DNA of 64,000 bases. Origin: Desulfosarcina alkanivorans (GTDB taxonomy: Bacteria > Desulfobacterota > Desulfobacteria > Desulfobacterales > Desulfosarcinaceae). The translations under genes and the position numbers were made by a program. The DNA lies in contig NZ_AP021874.1 in NCBI RefSeq assembly GCF_009688945.1, forward strand, positions 2,232,001-2,296,000. Reading direction: 5' to 3'. The notes beneath the pieces were generated by a model. The model was not told the origin of the DNA, searched no databases, and was given only the letters and a program-made list of their open reading frames with translations. This document shows, piece by piece, positions 19,099 to 27,485 of the stretch; within the stretch, counting starts at the first letter, position 1; the number at the start of each line of letters is the position of its first letter.

Positions 19099-20996
19099 CC
19101 ATTCTCTCCTGTTTTTTCGAGAATAAAAGATAAATGTTCAGGCTTAAGGGCAAACAATCTCTTTTCCGCTTCATCGCTGCTATTAAAGGATCCCAAATAT
19201 ATACGATAAACCAAATTTTCACCTTGTATTTGTTTATCGGATATGACAGAAAGCCTATTATTATTTTTTAACCGGTTACATGATTGTTGAGCTTCTTCTC
19301 TATTATAGTACGAAGAATAATGAATTAGGTATTTGCCATTCCCATCATCTACTACAAGATGTTTTTTTTCAAAATGAGGTAAAATTAATTTCTGGCCTGG
19401 GAAAATCTTGTTTATATCATATAAATGAGGATTCGCCTTTTGTATTAGATCAATAATGACTCCCATTGATACGCCATAAAAATCATGCGATATCTCTGAC
19501 AGATTCTCACCTTTTTTTACTATTTTTAAACTGAATTTTTTATCTTTCTCATCCTTTTTTTCTCCTAATCTTCCCTCTGAAAATTCATCTTGTTTAGTTG
19601 TACTCTCTTCATCTGAATGAAATATATTTTCTTCCCTTTTTTTATCATGTTCTGTTTTTTCAACATAGTCCTCTGAGATACTATTATTTGAAAACGGTCC
19701 TGTGTGAATATCCTTTCTGTAGCCTTTTTGATATAAATATGATTTTTTAGTCATGACTTCTGATTTAATTGTAATTGGGACGGCTCTATCTTTAGAATAT
19801 CTTTTTTCTAATAGTAGATCCTTATATTCATCTTTTATTTCCAAATTTATTTTCTTTCCATTTAATCCTTCTGGTTTTCGGGTCTCATCTTTATCCTTTG
19901 GTTCAAGATCATAACCAACAGCATTTAAAAGTTTTTTTTCTTGATTTTTCGTAACTTCAGATTCTATTTGAGCTTTTATCGATATTTTATTTTTCTTTTG
20001 ATTAGATCCGGCTAACTTATCCTTCCTTATATTTTCTGAGTTTGTAGTAATTTTAACTTTTCCATTATCTTTTTTTAACTCTAAATATTTTAATAATCCA
20101 TCCGAGAACCAGAAAACCGAAAAAACAATCAAAAAAAATACACCCACCCATAATAACGCGTTGTAATTATTTACATTACAGAGCTTTTTTCTCTTTTTGA
20201 AGTTCATATCGTCGAGCACTTCTTTAACTATGCGATGGTCAATAGCGGTTGCCGACAAAGCATAACCGATAAGAAGAGAATTATCACAAATATGGTTGAT
20301 CAAGCGCGGAAACCCCCGACTACCTGAACTGATTAATGAAATTGCTTTTTTTGTAAATATTTGTGATCTCCTACCTGCAACCCGTAACCTATGCTCAATA
20401 TAGTTCTTAATTTCTCTTTTGCTTAATGGCTCTAAGTATCGATTTATTACCACTCTTTGTGATAATGTTTTCAATGATTTTTTTCGAAGCTTCGAATATA
20501 GTTCATTCTGACCTACCAATATAATTTGGATCAATTTAGTACTGGCACTTTCCAGATTTGATAGTAACCTTATTTTCTGCAATGAAGATTCTGTAAGAAG
20601 GTGCGCTTCGTCAATAATAAGCACAACTTTAATATCCTTACTACTTAGGTCTTTCAACTTCTCCTTAAAAACTTCAAGCACTTCAAATGGACCTCTATTT
20701 TCTGAGACCACTCCCAACTTTTTCGTCATGTATTCTATGATTTCAGCAACTTTCAATTCCGGATTAATGCTATTGAAGATTAGGTAGGATGGATTGATTT
20801 CCTTTATCAGGGCATGAATCAAAGTCGTTTTACCTGTTCCAATATCTCCTACCAAAACTATAAATCCTTTTGAATTTTCGACACCATAAAGTAATGAAGC
20901 TAAAACTTCCCGATGTTTTTTTGACGGAAAAAGAAATCGTGGATCTGGCGTGTTTTCAAAAGGAAATGAATTTAAATGATAATAGTCTGTATACAT
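19080..20996 (-). CDS. ExeA/GspA-like AAA ATPase with transmembrane helix, LysM and SPOR domains
   Basis: A 638-residue protein. The start YYHLNSFPFENTPDPRFLFP is the ExeA-family signature. The Walker A motif is GDIGTGKT (residues 50-57) and Walker B is IDEAH (128-132). A transmembrane helix covers about 281-300, then a long charged linker (about 305-485). A LysM domain at about 488-541 (IVKKGENLSEISHDFYG ... NKIFPGQKLILP) and a SPOR-like domain at about 556-630 follow. Both bind peptidoglycan in known families, so the C-terminus should be periplasmic and the ATPase cytoplasmic. XrtA-type exopolysaccharide loci commonly encode an ATPase of this class. The LysM plus SPOR tail is an unusual combination. 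Confidence 0.87.
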   Translation of the reverse strand: MYTDYYHLNSFPFENTPDPRFLFPSKKHREVLASLLYGVENSKGFIVLVGDIGTGKTTLIHALIKEINPSYLIFNSINPELKVAEIIEYMTKKLGVVSENRGPFEVLEVFKEKLKDLSSKDIKVVLIIDEAHLLTESSLQKIRLLSNLESASTKLIQIILVGQNELYSKLRKKSLKTLSQRVVINRYLEPLSKREIKNYIEHRLRVAGRRSQIFTKKAISLISSGSRGFPRLINHICDNSLLIGYALSATAIDHRIVKEVLDDMNFKKRKKLCNVNNYNALLWVGVFFLIVFSVFWFSDGLLKYLELKKDNGKVKITTNSENIRKDKLAGSNQKKNKISIKAQIESEVTKNQEKKLLNAVGYDLEPKDKDETRKPEGLNGKKINLEIKDEYKDLLLEKRYSKDRAVPITIKSEVMTKKSYLYQKGYRKDIHTGPFSNNSISEDYVEKTEHDKKREENIFHSDEESTTKQDEFSEGRLGEKKDEKDKKFSLKIVKKGENLSEISHDFYGVSMGVIIDLIQKANPHLYDINKIFPGQKLILPHFEKKHLVVDDGNGKYLIHYSSYYNREEAQQSCNRLKNNNRLSVISDKQIQGENLVYRIYLGSFNSSDEAEKRLFALKPEHLSFILEKTGENGWNKAE

Positions 20997-21024
20997 TTTT
21001 TAATTTTTATCCGGATATCGACTT

Positions 21025-22527
21025 TCAGAATGCTCCCGCGCCCTTAAGAACAATAGGAATCGTTTTTAATATTATTTTTAAATCCAGCCACAAGGACCAT
21101 TTATCAATGTATTCCATATCGAGTTCCATCCACCTTTCAAAGGGAATTGAACTTCGTCCATTTACCTGCCAAAGACATGTTATCCCCGGGCGAACACTAA
21201 ACCGTCGCCGATGCCAATCTTCCCTGAAACCCTTGTAATCTCTGACGGGCAGAGGCCTGGGACCAACAATACTCATTTCTCCCTTTAATACATTGATAAA
21301 TTGAGGTAACTCATCAATACTTGTTTTTCTCAAATACTTTCCGACAGGGGTAACTCTCGGGTCATTCTCGATTTTGAACACAGGCCCTGTCGCCTCGTTC
21401 AACGATTCCAGATCAGCTTGTTTTTTTTCAGCATTTTCGTACATTGTCCGGAATTTGTATAACTTAAAAATTCGCTTATTTTTTCCTATACGCTTCTGAC
21501 TATAAATAATTGCCCCTGGAGAATCAATTTTGATCGCAATTGAAACTATGGCAAGCAGAGGGAGGAATACGATTAGCAAAACTATCGATAGAATAATATC
21601 CATGGTTTTTTTTATAAAAGAGGGATAAAAATCCATATTCTTATGTGTTATATGGATCAATAATTCTTCATCTGAAAAACAATTCCCTGAAATTGGAGCC
21701 TTAACATCAAATAAATTTGAAAGGTATCTGATGTTTATCCCTTGCTCTTCACAAGTTGTTATGATTTTAGATGCTTGATCATATAGAGATTTGACAGGAA
21801 GGCCTATGATAACCTCATCCACTATACTGTTACGTATGTAGGATTGGAAACTGTCAAAATCACAAACAAGGCTTTTTCTTTTTAAATTGTCCTTATTTCC
21901 CCCAAACCACTGGTTGTCCACAAAACCAATAATCTGATAGCCGAGATAAGGAGCCGAAGCAATTTTTTCAGCAAATTTTATTGCCCGTGGATTCGTTCCG
22001 ATTATCAACATGTGACGAAGGTTTCGTCCGCGGACTCTAACGACTCGAAGAAACAGTCTCAATATGATTCTGCTGGTAATACCGATGATGGTACTCAATA
22101 ATAGAAAGAGGATAATTGTGTAGGAGTCGATAACCTCTACCGAAAACAGTTTGGCTTCAAAAAATATCAGCAGGCACCCAATTGATGAAGCTTGAATTAA
22201 GTCCAAGATTTCTTTGACGGGTTTGTCCAGACGTTTGGAACGGTAGAGGTTTAAATACGAGTAAATGGTCGTCCATATAAGGAGAGCGAGTAGAAAAAAA
22301 ATAATATTGTTTACGGCGATTTTAAGTTCCGCAATCTGATGAAACGACATCCTGATGCTTTTATCAAAGCCCCAGACAATTGAAACAATCAAACAAAAAC
22401 CGGCGTTCAAAACATCGAACAGCTTAAATGCATTCAGCAAAAATTTTCTGCGCAATAAATCCATTGTTAATTTATACTGTCCCGAATGAATTGGTAGACC
22501 GCGAGTAGACAGAAAAACAGTTCCCAA
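21025..22527 (-). CDS. Polyprenyl-phosphate glycosylphosphotransferase (initiating enzyme, WbaP/EpsB type)
   Basis: A 500-residue membrane protein with several N-terminal helices, a CoA-binding-like middle domain (LIIGTNPRAIKFAEKI) and a C-terminal bacterial sugar transferase domain from about residue 300. The last shows KKTMDIILS, the amphipathic helix, YKFRTM, RVTPVGKYLRKTSIDELPQ, MSIVGPRPLP and RPGITCLWQVNGR. It transfers a sugar-1-phosphate from a nucleotide sugar to undecaprenyl phosphate, starting the repeat unit. It is the first gene of the minus-strand cluster. The given start is TTG at 22527. An ATG 21 codons downstream (22464, MDLLRRKF) is a plausible alternative; neither has a strong ribosome-binding site. 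Confidence 0.9.
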   Translation of the reverse strand: MGTVFLSTRGLPIHSGQYKLTMDLLRRKFLLNAFKLFDVLNAGFCLIVSIVWGFDKSIRMSFHQIAELKIAVNNIIFFLLALLIWTTIYSYLNLYRSKRLDKPVKEILDLIQASSIGCLLIFFEAKLFSVEVIDSYTIILFLLLSTIIGITSRIILRLFLRVVRVRGRNLRHMLIIGTNPRAIKFAEKIASAPYLGYQIIGFVDNQWFGGNKDNLKRKSLVCDFDSFQSYIRNSIVDEVIIGLPVKSLYDQASKIITTCEEQGINIRYLSNLFDVKAPISGNCFSDEELLIHITHKNMDFYPSFIKKTMDIILSIVLLIVFLPLLAIVSIAIKIDSPGAIIYSQKRIGKNKRIFKLYKFRTMYENAEKKQADLESLNEATGPVFKIENDPRVTPVGKYLRKTSIDELPQFINVLKGEMSIVGPRPLPVRDYKGFREDWHRRRFSVRPGITCLWQVNGRSSIPFERWMELDMEYIDKWSLWLDLKIILKTIPIVLKGAGAF

Positions 22528-23049
22528 TGGCCTTTTCTCGCAAGCGCCGGTTCAGATAAATTCAGCAGTAGATTCTGTGCAGATCCGTTTTATGAGCTCA
22601 ATACATGCAGGAAATTGAAGTTCAATTATCTGATTGGAATGGTATTTACATATGAGTTGTGCAACAATTTTTTCAAACCGTAGGGAAATTGAATAAGGGC
22701 AACCCGGTATTGGAGTACTAACCTTTCGGCAAAATATTTGCGCCGACTTTTGGCGCGCATTTTTGCCAAATAATTCATCCACAACTTCGGCGGAACCGAT
22801 ACACCTGGGGATAATCAATCTGAACTGTTATTTCGATCGATCATCCCCGACGATTACAGTGTTCGCCCAACTATAAGCTTTAATATTGTGCCCGAAGTTG
22901 AAGTCTCCTTTACATCCGTGAAGCTCAGTATCAGCAGTCCCTGTCCTGGCATGCCAACTGGTCCTTGAAGTATTCCAGAGGCGACTATTCCTAGAAAAGA
23001 CATTACAGAGCAATTAGAAATTCGCCGATACAAAGGCTCCCTACGTCCG

Positions 23050-23063
23050 CCCCCCCCCCCCCC
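23050..23063. repeat. Homopolymer tract of 14 C
   Basis: An uninterrupted run of 14 cytosines in non-coding sequence upstream of the exopolysaccharide cluster. Such tracts can vary in length by slippage. They are also frequent assembly errors. Confidence 0.9.
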
Positions 23064-23693
23064 GCAGGGGTTCTGGTCGCAAAACGACTTTATATGCCCG
23101 AATCCAAACCACGCGTTTCAGATTGCTTGTATCCAAGGTCAAGCGCCCCCTGGTTGAATCGACTGGAGCGGATGATATGGATCTGGTGCATGCGAATGCT
23201 GACGAGGCGTTCTTCCTGACGCCAACGAGTTGTTCAAACTTGAAAATACCGCCTGCGGTTACCAAAGCCCGATGGTGATCAAAGGCGACTTTCAATCCCT
23301 GAAGCGCACCAGGATACAGTTAACGTCCATGCAGCACCGGAGGGCCAAGGCAATGAACCCCATGAGAAAATAGGCCTGTTGCCCCCATGATGGTATCCAT
23401 CTTCGAAAAACACTGGGCAGTCCTGGCAAAATCAGAAGAAAATTCGAACAAACATTCTGAATTTCGCTCAACTTCAAACATTACGACTGGCGTACGTATG
23501 CAAGAAAATTGTGAACTTACACGTCTTAGCCCAAAGCGTTTGGGCAAAAGGTTTTATATTGAGAATTGGTGCAGGATTTAACCAAATTTTAATGCAAATT
23601 ATATGCAAAAAATGATTATAAATAAATCAGTGGATAATCAATGAGTTAATTTAACATATAGCATGTATTTGTCGGGATAGCCAAGGAAATATT

Positions 23694-23855
23694 ATGAAAA
23701 AATTTTCAAAATGTGTAAATATATTCCCAACAACAAGGTGTGATGGTTCGAAAATGGTTTATTTTATGTCATTCCCGGCCGGTCCGTTTTTAGCGGCTTA
23801 CAGTGCGTTTAAACAATCGCCCGCATTGAAGTGCACCGGAAAGCCGGCCGGTTAG
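23694..23855 (+). CDS. Short ORF of 53 codons, doubtful
   Basis: The ATG is preceded by AAGGAA at good spacing. The product begins MKKFSKCVNIFPTT and has a hydrophobic middle (MVYFMSFPAGPFLAAY). No family is recognised. The second half is GC-rich, unlike the first, which argues against one coherent gene. It may be the start of a broken gene. Confidence 0.2.
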   Translation: MKKFSKCVNIFPTTRCDGSKMVYFMSFPAGPFLAAYSAFKQSPALKCTGKPAG

Positions 23856-23945
23856 TTCGGCCCGGAGGACTTTACCCATAGCCGGTCTAGCTCCAGGCGA
23901 TGTGCAGGCAGGCAAACTGATCCCGAATTTTACGGGCCAGCTACC

Positions 23946-24821
23946 TCAAGCCAATATATAGCCAAGTGGACCTGCGAATTGACTTACGCTTTTTTTTACC
24001 TGCATAATCTGTTTGTGCGTCAGTCTTTGTTTGTAACGGTAATTCATGTTTTTAATATTAATGGACCTTATAAATTCCTCAAATTCTAACGACCATCCTA
24101 ATTCACAAAAATCGCATACCTGTTTTAATGTTGATATGGGATCAGATGTAAAATCTTCATATTTTAAATCAATATATTGGTTAGAAGCCAGACAATCCGC
24201 ATCATGAATCACTTTCCCAACTTCCCTTTCCCATAATTGCGCAGCGAGTTCGACTGGATCGAATTCGATCCCTGGCCTTGATTTGTTATTCTTAGGGTCA
24301 ATGAACCAAGGCGTTAAATTTTTATACCAATCAACATTCAGAAAAGAGGCGACAACAGCCCTGACATCCCTTACCACATGAATGAATTTAGCATCCGGAA
24401 ATATTTGATTGAGAAACGCTATTCTTCTGGAATTTCGTGTATTTTTATTGATAAACCTTCTTTTTCCCGAATATCGAATATGGTCATGGACCATTTTGTG
24501 GCATCGCAAGGCATCGGCTTTTTTGACATCACCCTCTGCAAGTGGCGGATCATTCGGGGAATTGAGAACCGGCTTACACCAGTTCCATAAGCGATATCCC
24601 TCATCAGGCGTAGGAATCCGTCTTTTCATTATTTTATTAACCAGCGTCGAACGATATAAATTGCTTAACCAAGCTATGATCGGCATTCTGGTGTAGAATT
24701 GATTCGAATAATAACTGATCCAAGCCAAATCAGAATGCCATGCCAGCGTATTATAGAATATTGTCGTTCCGGACCGGCCGCACCCGACAATGAATATCGG
24801 CTTATAAATTTTATTTTTCAT
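23946..24821 (-). CDS. Sulfotransferase family protein
   Basis: A 291-residue protein with the two PAPS-binding motifs of sulfotransferases. The 5'-phosphosulfate loop is at residues 12-20 (VGCGRSGTT), close to the N-terminus. The 3'-phosphate motif comes later as KFIHVVRDVRAVVASFL, with the usual Arg and Ser. YIDLKYEDFTSDPISTLKQVCDF is the typical late helix. It would move a sulfate group from PAPS to a hydroxyl or amine, here possibly a sugar of the neighbouring exopolysaccharide. It is on the same strand as that cluster but 1.4 kb upstream of its first gene, so it is transcribed separately. Confidence 0.85.
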   Translation of the reverse strand: MKNKIYKPIFIVGCGRSGTTIFYNTLAWHSDLAWISYYSNQFYTRMPIIAWLSNLYRSTLVNKIMKRRIPTPDEGYRLWNWCKPVLNSPNDPPLAEGDVKKADALRCHKMVHDHIRYSGKRRFINKNTRNSRRIAFLNQIFPDAKFIHVVRDVRAVVASFLNVDWYKNLTPWFIDPKNNKSRPGIEFDPVELAAQLWEREVGKVIHDADCLASNQYIDLKYEDFTSDPISTLKQVCDFCELGWSLEFEEFIRSINIKNMNYRYKQRLTHKQIMQVKKSVSQFAGPLGYILA

Positions 24822-25164
24822 GGCCTTGGTGAAAGCTGTTGTCCATCAGGGAATCGGGAAACGGGCCATCTATGCATGGGCAACAGTGGGTGAAACGGTG
24901 CTGAACCAGATATATCGCCTTTACAGCCGGGGCCCGCAAAAAAGCCTGGCCTGATGATTCAATCGTGAACGCATGGGGCTTCATTCAGGTAAAAAATGAA
25001 GAAGGCACATAACCCTTGAAGTTGATACACACACCGCAAAAAAAAGCAATGCGAAAATCGCCGTGCTTCGAGGATGGTGATGTGAATGAGCCGTGCACCG
25101 CTCGTTTGGATAACGCGGGGCCGCCTTTCAGCGACCCCGGTGTATTTTATTTAGGATGAATCAA
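24822..25164. other. Intergenic stretch, nothing recognised
   Basis: Between the sulfotransferase start and the stop of the secreted protein gene. A short plus-strand frame is open at the beginning but overlaps the sulfotransferase start and matches no family I know. GC content rises within it, marking the edge of the AT-rich island. Confidence 0.4.
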
Positions 25165-26139
25165 TTACTGCCCGTCGGGTGCAGGTCCCTCTGTTTCATC
25201 TGCAGTTGCCTGACTGCTGCCGCAATAGTTCACCACAACCGTGCCGGTTCCGCCATACGCACTGACCCACTGGCTCTGGTTACCCAATCCGCCATTGTAC
25301 ATAAAGGCGAAGCTGCCATCAATTTGATATGCGACCAGGTCGAGGGCACTGTTGCCCCAGCGGTAGAGCGCTTCGGCGCCCCGCGTTGCGACATCGGTTT
25401 CACATGTCCCCTTCATATAGATCCCCACGCTGTCCCGCTTGATCTCGTTCAGGCACCACTCGTAACCAAACGAATCCTGCAGGCAGTAATCGCACTCCTG
25501 CACAAAGGCAAGGTCATCAACGACAAGCACCCCACCGAATTCATTTCCGGTAAAAGTGATCTCCACCCTGTCGATGCCGGCCCCGGACACCGACAAGGTC
25601 TGCAAGGCGCTGAGCCCCACAACGAAATCAAAATCGACCTGCGTTGCGCCGCGAAAGGCAAACAGACGAATAGTACCTGCATAAGGTGACCCGACATTGA
25701 CCTGCAGGTGGCTGATGGTGGGTGAAAAACTCATGGTTTGAGGCCCGCGGGCCACGCCGCCGTCTGAAAAAGAGGCAGCCACATTGAATGCGAGGAAATT
25801 GGGTGAGCTGTGCCCGCTCACAAAAAAATTGCCGCATTCGTCCAGAATGCCCCCGCCATCCAAGGCGGCAGGTCCGGAAAAAATAACGCCCAGGCTGCTG
25901 TATTTGTTCCTGAGAGCTGTAGTCTGGTAAAAATTACACGGTTCCTCGTCTTCGTCAAAGCCGATAGCCACGGCGCCCGCCGGGGCTTCAAGGATATCCC
26001 GCCCCGCAGGCTGACCGGCGATTGGTTCCGGCGGGGAGTCACTGTCAACGCCACAGACGACGAAGGCGAATGCGTAACCGGCGCCAAACACCATTATCAA
26101 GGCGGCCAGCAACAGTACGACTCGGATGAGTTTTCTCAT
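25165..26139 (-). CDS. Secreted protein with beta-sandwich-like region and shared Cys-containing C-terminal domain
   Basis: A 324-residue protein counted from the ATG at 26139, preceded by GGGAGG at seven bases; an upstream in-frame start lacks this. The signal peptide is MRKLIRVVLLLAALIMVFGAGYAFA. The middle (about 50-213) is rich in beta strands, with patterns such as YSSLGVIFSGPA and VVDDLAFV seen in carbohydrate-binding-like domains of surface proteins. Residues about 215-307 form a domain repeated in the next gene upstream: ECDYCLQDSFGYEWCLNEIKRD, an ALYRW segment, YNGGLGNQSQW, and GGTGTVVVNYC. It has no transmembrane C-terminus and no PEP-CTERM motif. Function unknown; it is probably co-transcribed with the peptidase gene. 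Confidence 0.75.
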   Translation of the reverse strand: MRKLIRVVLLLAALIMVFGAGYAFAFVVCGVDSDSPPEPIAGQPAGRDILEAPAGAVAIGFDEDEEPCNFYQTTALRNKYSSLGVIFSGPAALDGGGILDECGNFFVSGHSSPNFLAFNVAASFSDGGVARGPQTMSFSPTISHLQVNVGSPYAGTIRLFAFRGATQVDFDFVVGLSALQTLSVSGAGIDRVEITFTGNEFGGVLVVDDLAFVQECDYCLQDSFGYEWCLNEIKRDSVGIYMKGTCETDVATRGAEALYRWGNSALDLVAYQIDGSFAFMYNGGLGNQSQWVSAYGGTGTVVVNYCGSSQATADETEGPAPDGQ

Positions 26140-26228
26140 TTTATAACCTCCCGTAATTATATTTACACTCAAACTGTATTGAGAACCAAATCCATTTTGT
26201 TACCGGGCTTGCGCAGGTAGCGTCCTGC

Positions 26229-27485
26229 CTACTCCGCATCGTTTGGCGCGGCCCCATCTGACGGACTGTCTGCCGCCTGGACGCTGTCGCAGTAGTCAAC
26301 CACAACCGTGCCGGTGCCTCCCCATGAATTGACCCACATGCTTGTGTTGCCCAGTCCACCATTGTATGTGAAAACAACGCCATTGCCGCCATAAGCCGTC
26401 ATGGTCAATGCGCCGTTGGCCCAACGATAGAGCGCGAGGGCGTCCTTATCGTCACCGGACGCGTCACAGTCGCCATTCAGATAGATCCCCAGGCCGTCCC
26501 TCTTGATCTCGTTCAGGCACCAGACGTATCCAAAGGCATCCTCCAGGCAGTAATCGCATTCCTCCTCGTCGCCACCGGAAACCGTCAGGGGCATCACGCT
26601 AAGATGCTGCCGTCCATCATAGTTCCCGCCCCAGGTAAAGGTGTGGTCGTCCCCGGGGTTCCACGTGTCATGCACGTACACGGTGGTCATCTGCTCGATC
26701 GAATCGTAATCGTAGCCGTAGCCGAACATGCTATGCCCCTCGATATTGATGAGCACCGGCCGCCCGGCGTCTATTTCCGCCCGGTACTGGGCCGCCGTGA
26801 ACCCGGCCCCACTCGCATGAACGGGGTAAACGGGTTGATGATAGATGGTGTCGACATTGTAGCCGGCATACTGGACATATTCCCTGACGCCGTACATGCC
26901 GCTTTCGTCTTCAAGGCCATTGGCTTCCGCATCGGCCGGTGTAAATGGGCTGCCATCATTAAAAGTGTAAAACCAGGTGTTTCCATCCGTACTGCCCAAC
27001 TGCGCCTGGCTGGTTCCCATGAAATCGGCGAGGCAGTCAAAATCATGGCACGTGGTGGGATCGGCATTGTTGCACGCGTCAGGCCCCGGATGTCCGAAGG
27101 TAACATAAAAATCGTCAATATGCGCCTGGCTTGCGATGGTGTCGTTAGCAATTGCGCCTGGATTCCCAAAGGTGCTCAGTTCTGCTTCGCCTCCCGGTAC
27201 GAGGTTGGGATAAGCCAGGCCGCCGTAACCGTTAATATCGTAGTAGCCCATCATCATGCCCGCCGAGGTCGGCGAACAACCGTACCACCAGTCGTAATCC
27301 GGGGAACTGGTGAGCAGTTTCGGCACACCGAATTGGCGGCCAATAATGATTCGGCCATCGTGCCCCTCGTAATACCTCATTCCATTCTGCTCGTAGAGAA
27401 ATGTTGCACCCCCATAGGCTCCCGAGCTCAACACAAAAATGGAAAGAAGCAGTACTAAAATTGAAAATGCACAGATTTTCTTCAT
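26229..27485 (-). CDS. Secreted C39-like cysteine peptidase with shared Cys-containing C-terminal domain
   Basis: A 418-residue protein with a signal peptide (residues 1 to about 26) and ribosome-binding site AAGGAG eight bases before the ATG. The catalytic domain has the C39-like layout: WWYGCSPTSAGMMMGYYD with Cys70, INIEGHSMFGYGYD with His251, and VYVHDTWNPG with Asp273. This suggests a papain-like peptidase active outside the cytoplasm; its substrate is unknown. Residues about 309-402 repeat the C-terminal domain of the downstream protein (DYCLEDAFGY, WCLNEIKRDGLG, YNGGLGNTSMW, GGTGTVVVDYC). The two genes are 89 bp apart on the same strand, so a two-gene operon with peptidase first is likely. 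Confidence 0.75.
   Translation of the reverse strand: MKKICAFSILVLLLSIFVLSSGAYGGATFLYEQNGMRYYEGHDGRIIIGRQFGVPKLLTSSPDYDWWYGCSPTSAGMMMGYYDINGYGGLAYPNLVPGGEAELSTFGNPGAIANDTIASQAHIDDFYVTFGHPGPDACNNADPTTCHDFDCLADFMGTSQAQLGSTDGNTWFYTFNDGSPFTPADAEANGLEDESGMYGVREYVQYAGYNVDTIYHQPVYPVHASGAGFTAAQYRAEIDAGRPVLINIEGHSMFGYGYDYDSIEQMTTVYVHDTWNPGDDHTFTWGGNYDGRQHLSVMPLTVSGGDEEECDYCLEDAFGYVWCLNEIKRDGLGIYLNGDCDASGDDKDALALYRWANGALTMTAYGGNGVVFTYNGGLGNTSMWVNSWGGTGTVVVDYCDSVQAADSPSDGAAPNDAE

Larger units (their letters stand above)
22528..23945. other. 1.4-kb stretch without a recognisable intact gene
   Basis: Only short, unconvincing reading frames occur, and none shows a family signature. The composition shifts from mixed to AT-rich after about 23580. 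It contains a run of 14 C and one short ORF with a good ribosome-binding site (both listed separately). The promoter of the minus-strand exopolysaccharide cluster is expected here, but I could not pick one with confidence. Confidence 0.5.

Noticed and set aside
26604..27458. 284-codon plus-strand ORF over the C39-like peptidase gene
   Set aside because: The minus-strand frame has a signal peptide, catalytic residues and a ribosome-binding site; the plus-strand frame has none.
25165..27485. PEP-CTERM or other exosortase sorting signal at the ends of the two secreted proteins
   Set aside because: There is no PEP motif, no C-terminal membrane helix and no basic tail; the proteins end in short acidic or proline-containing tails.
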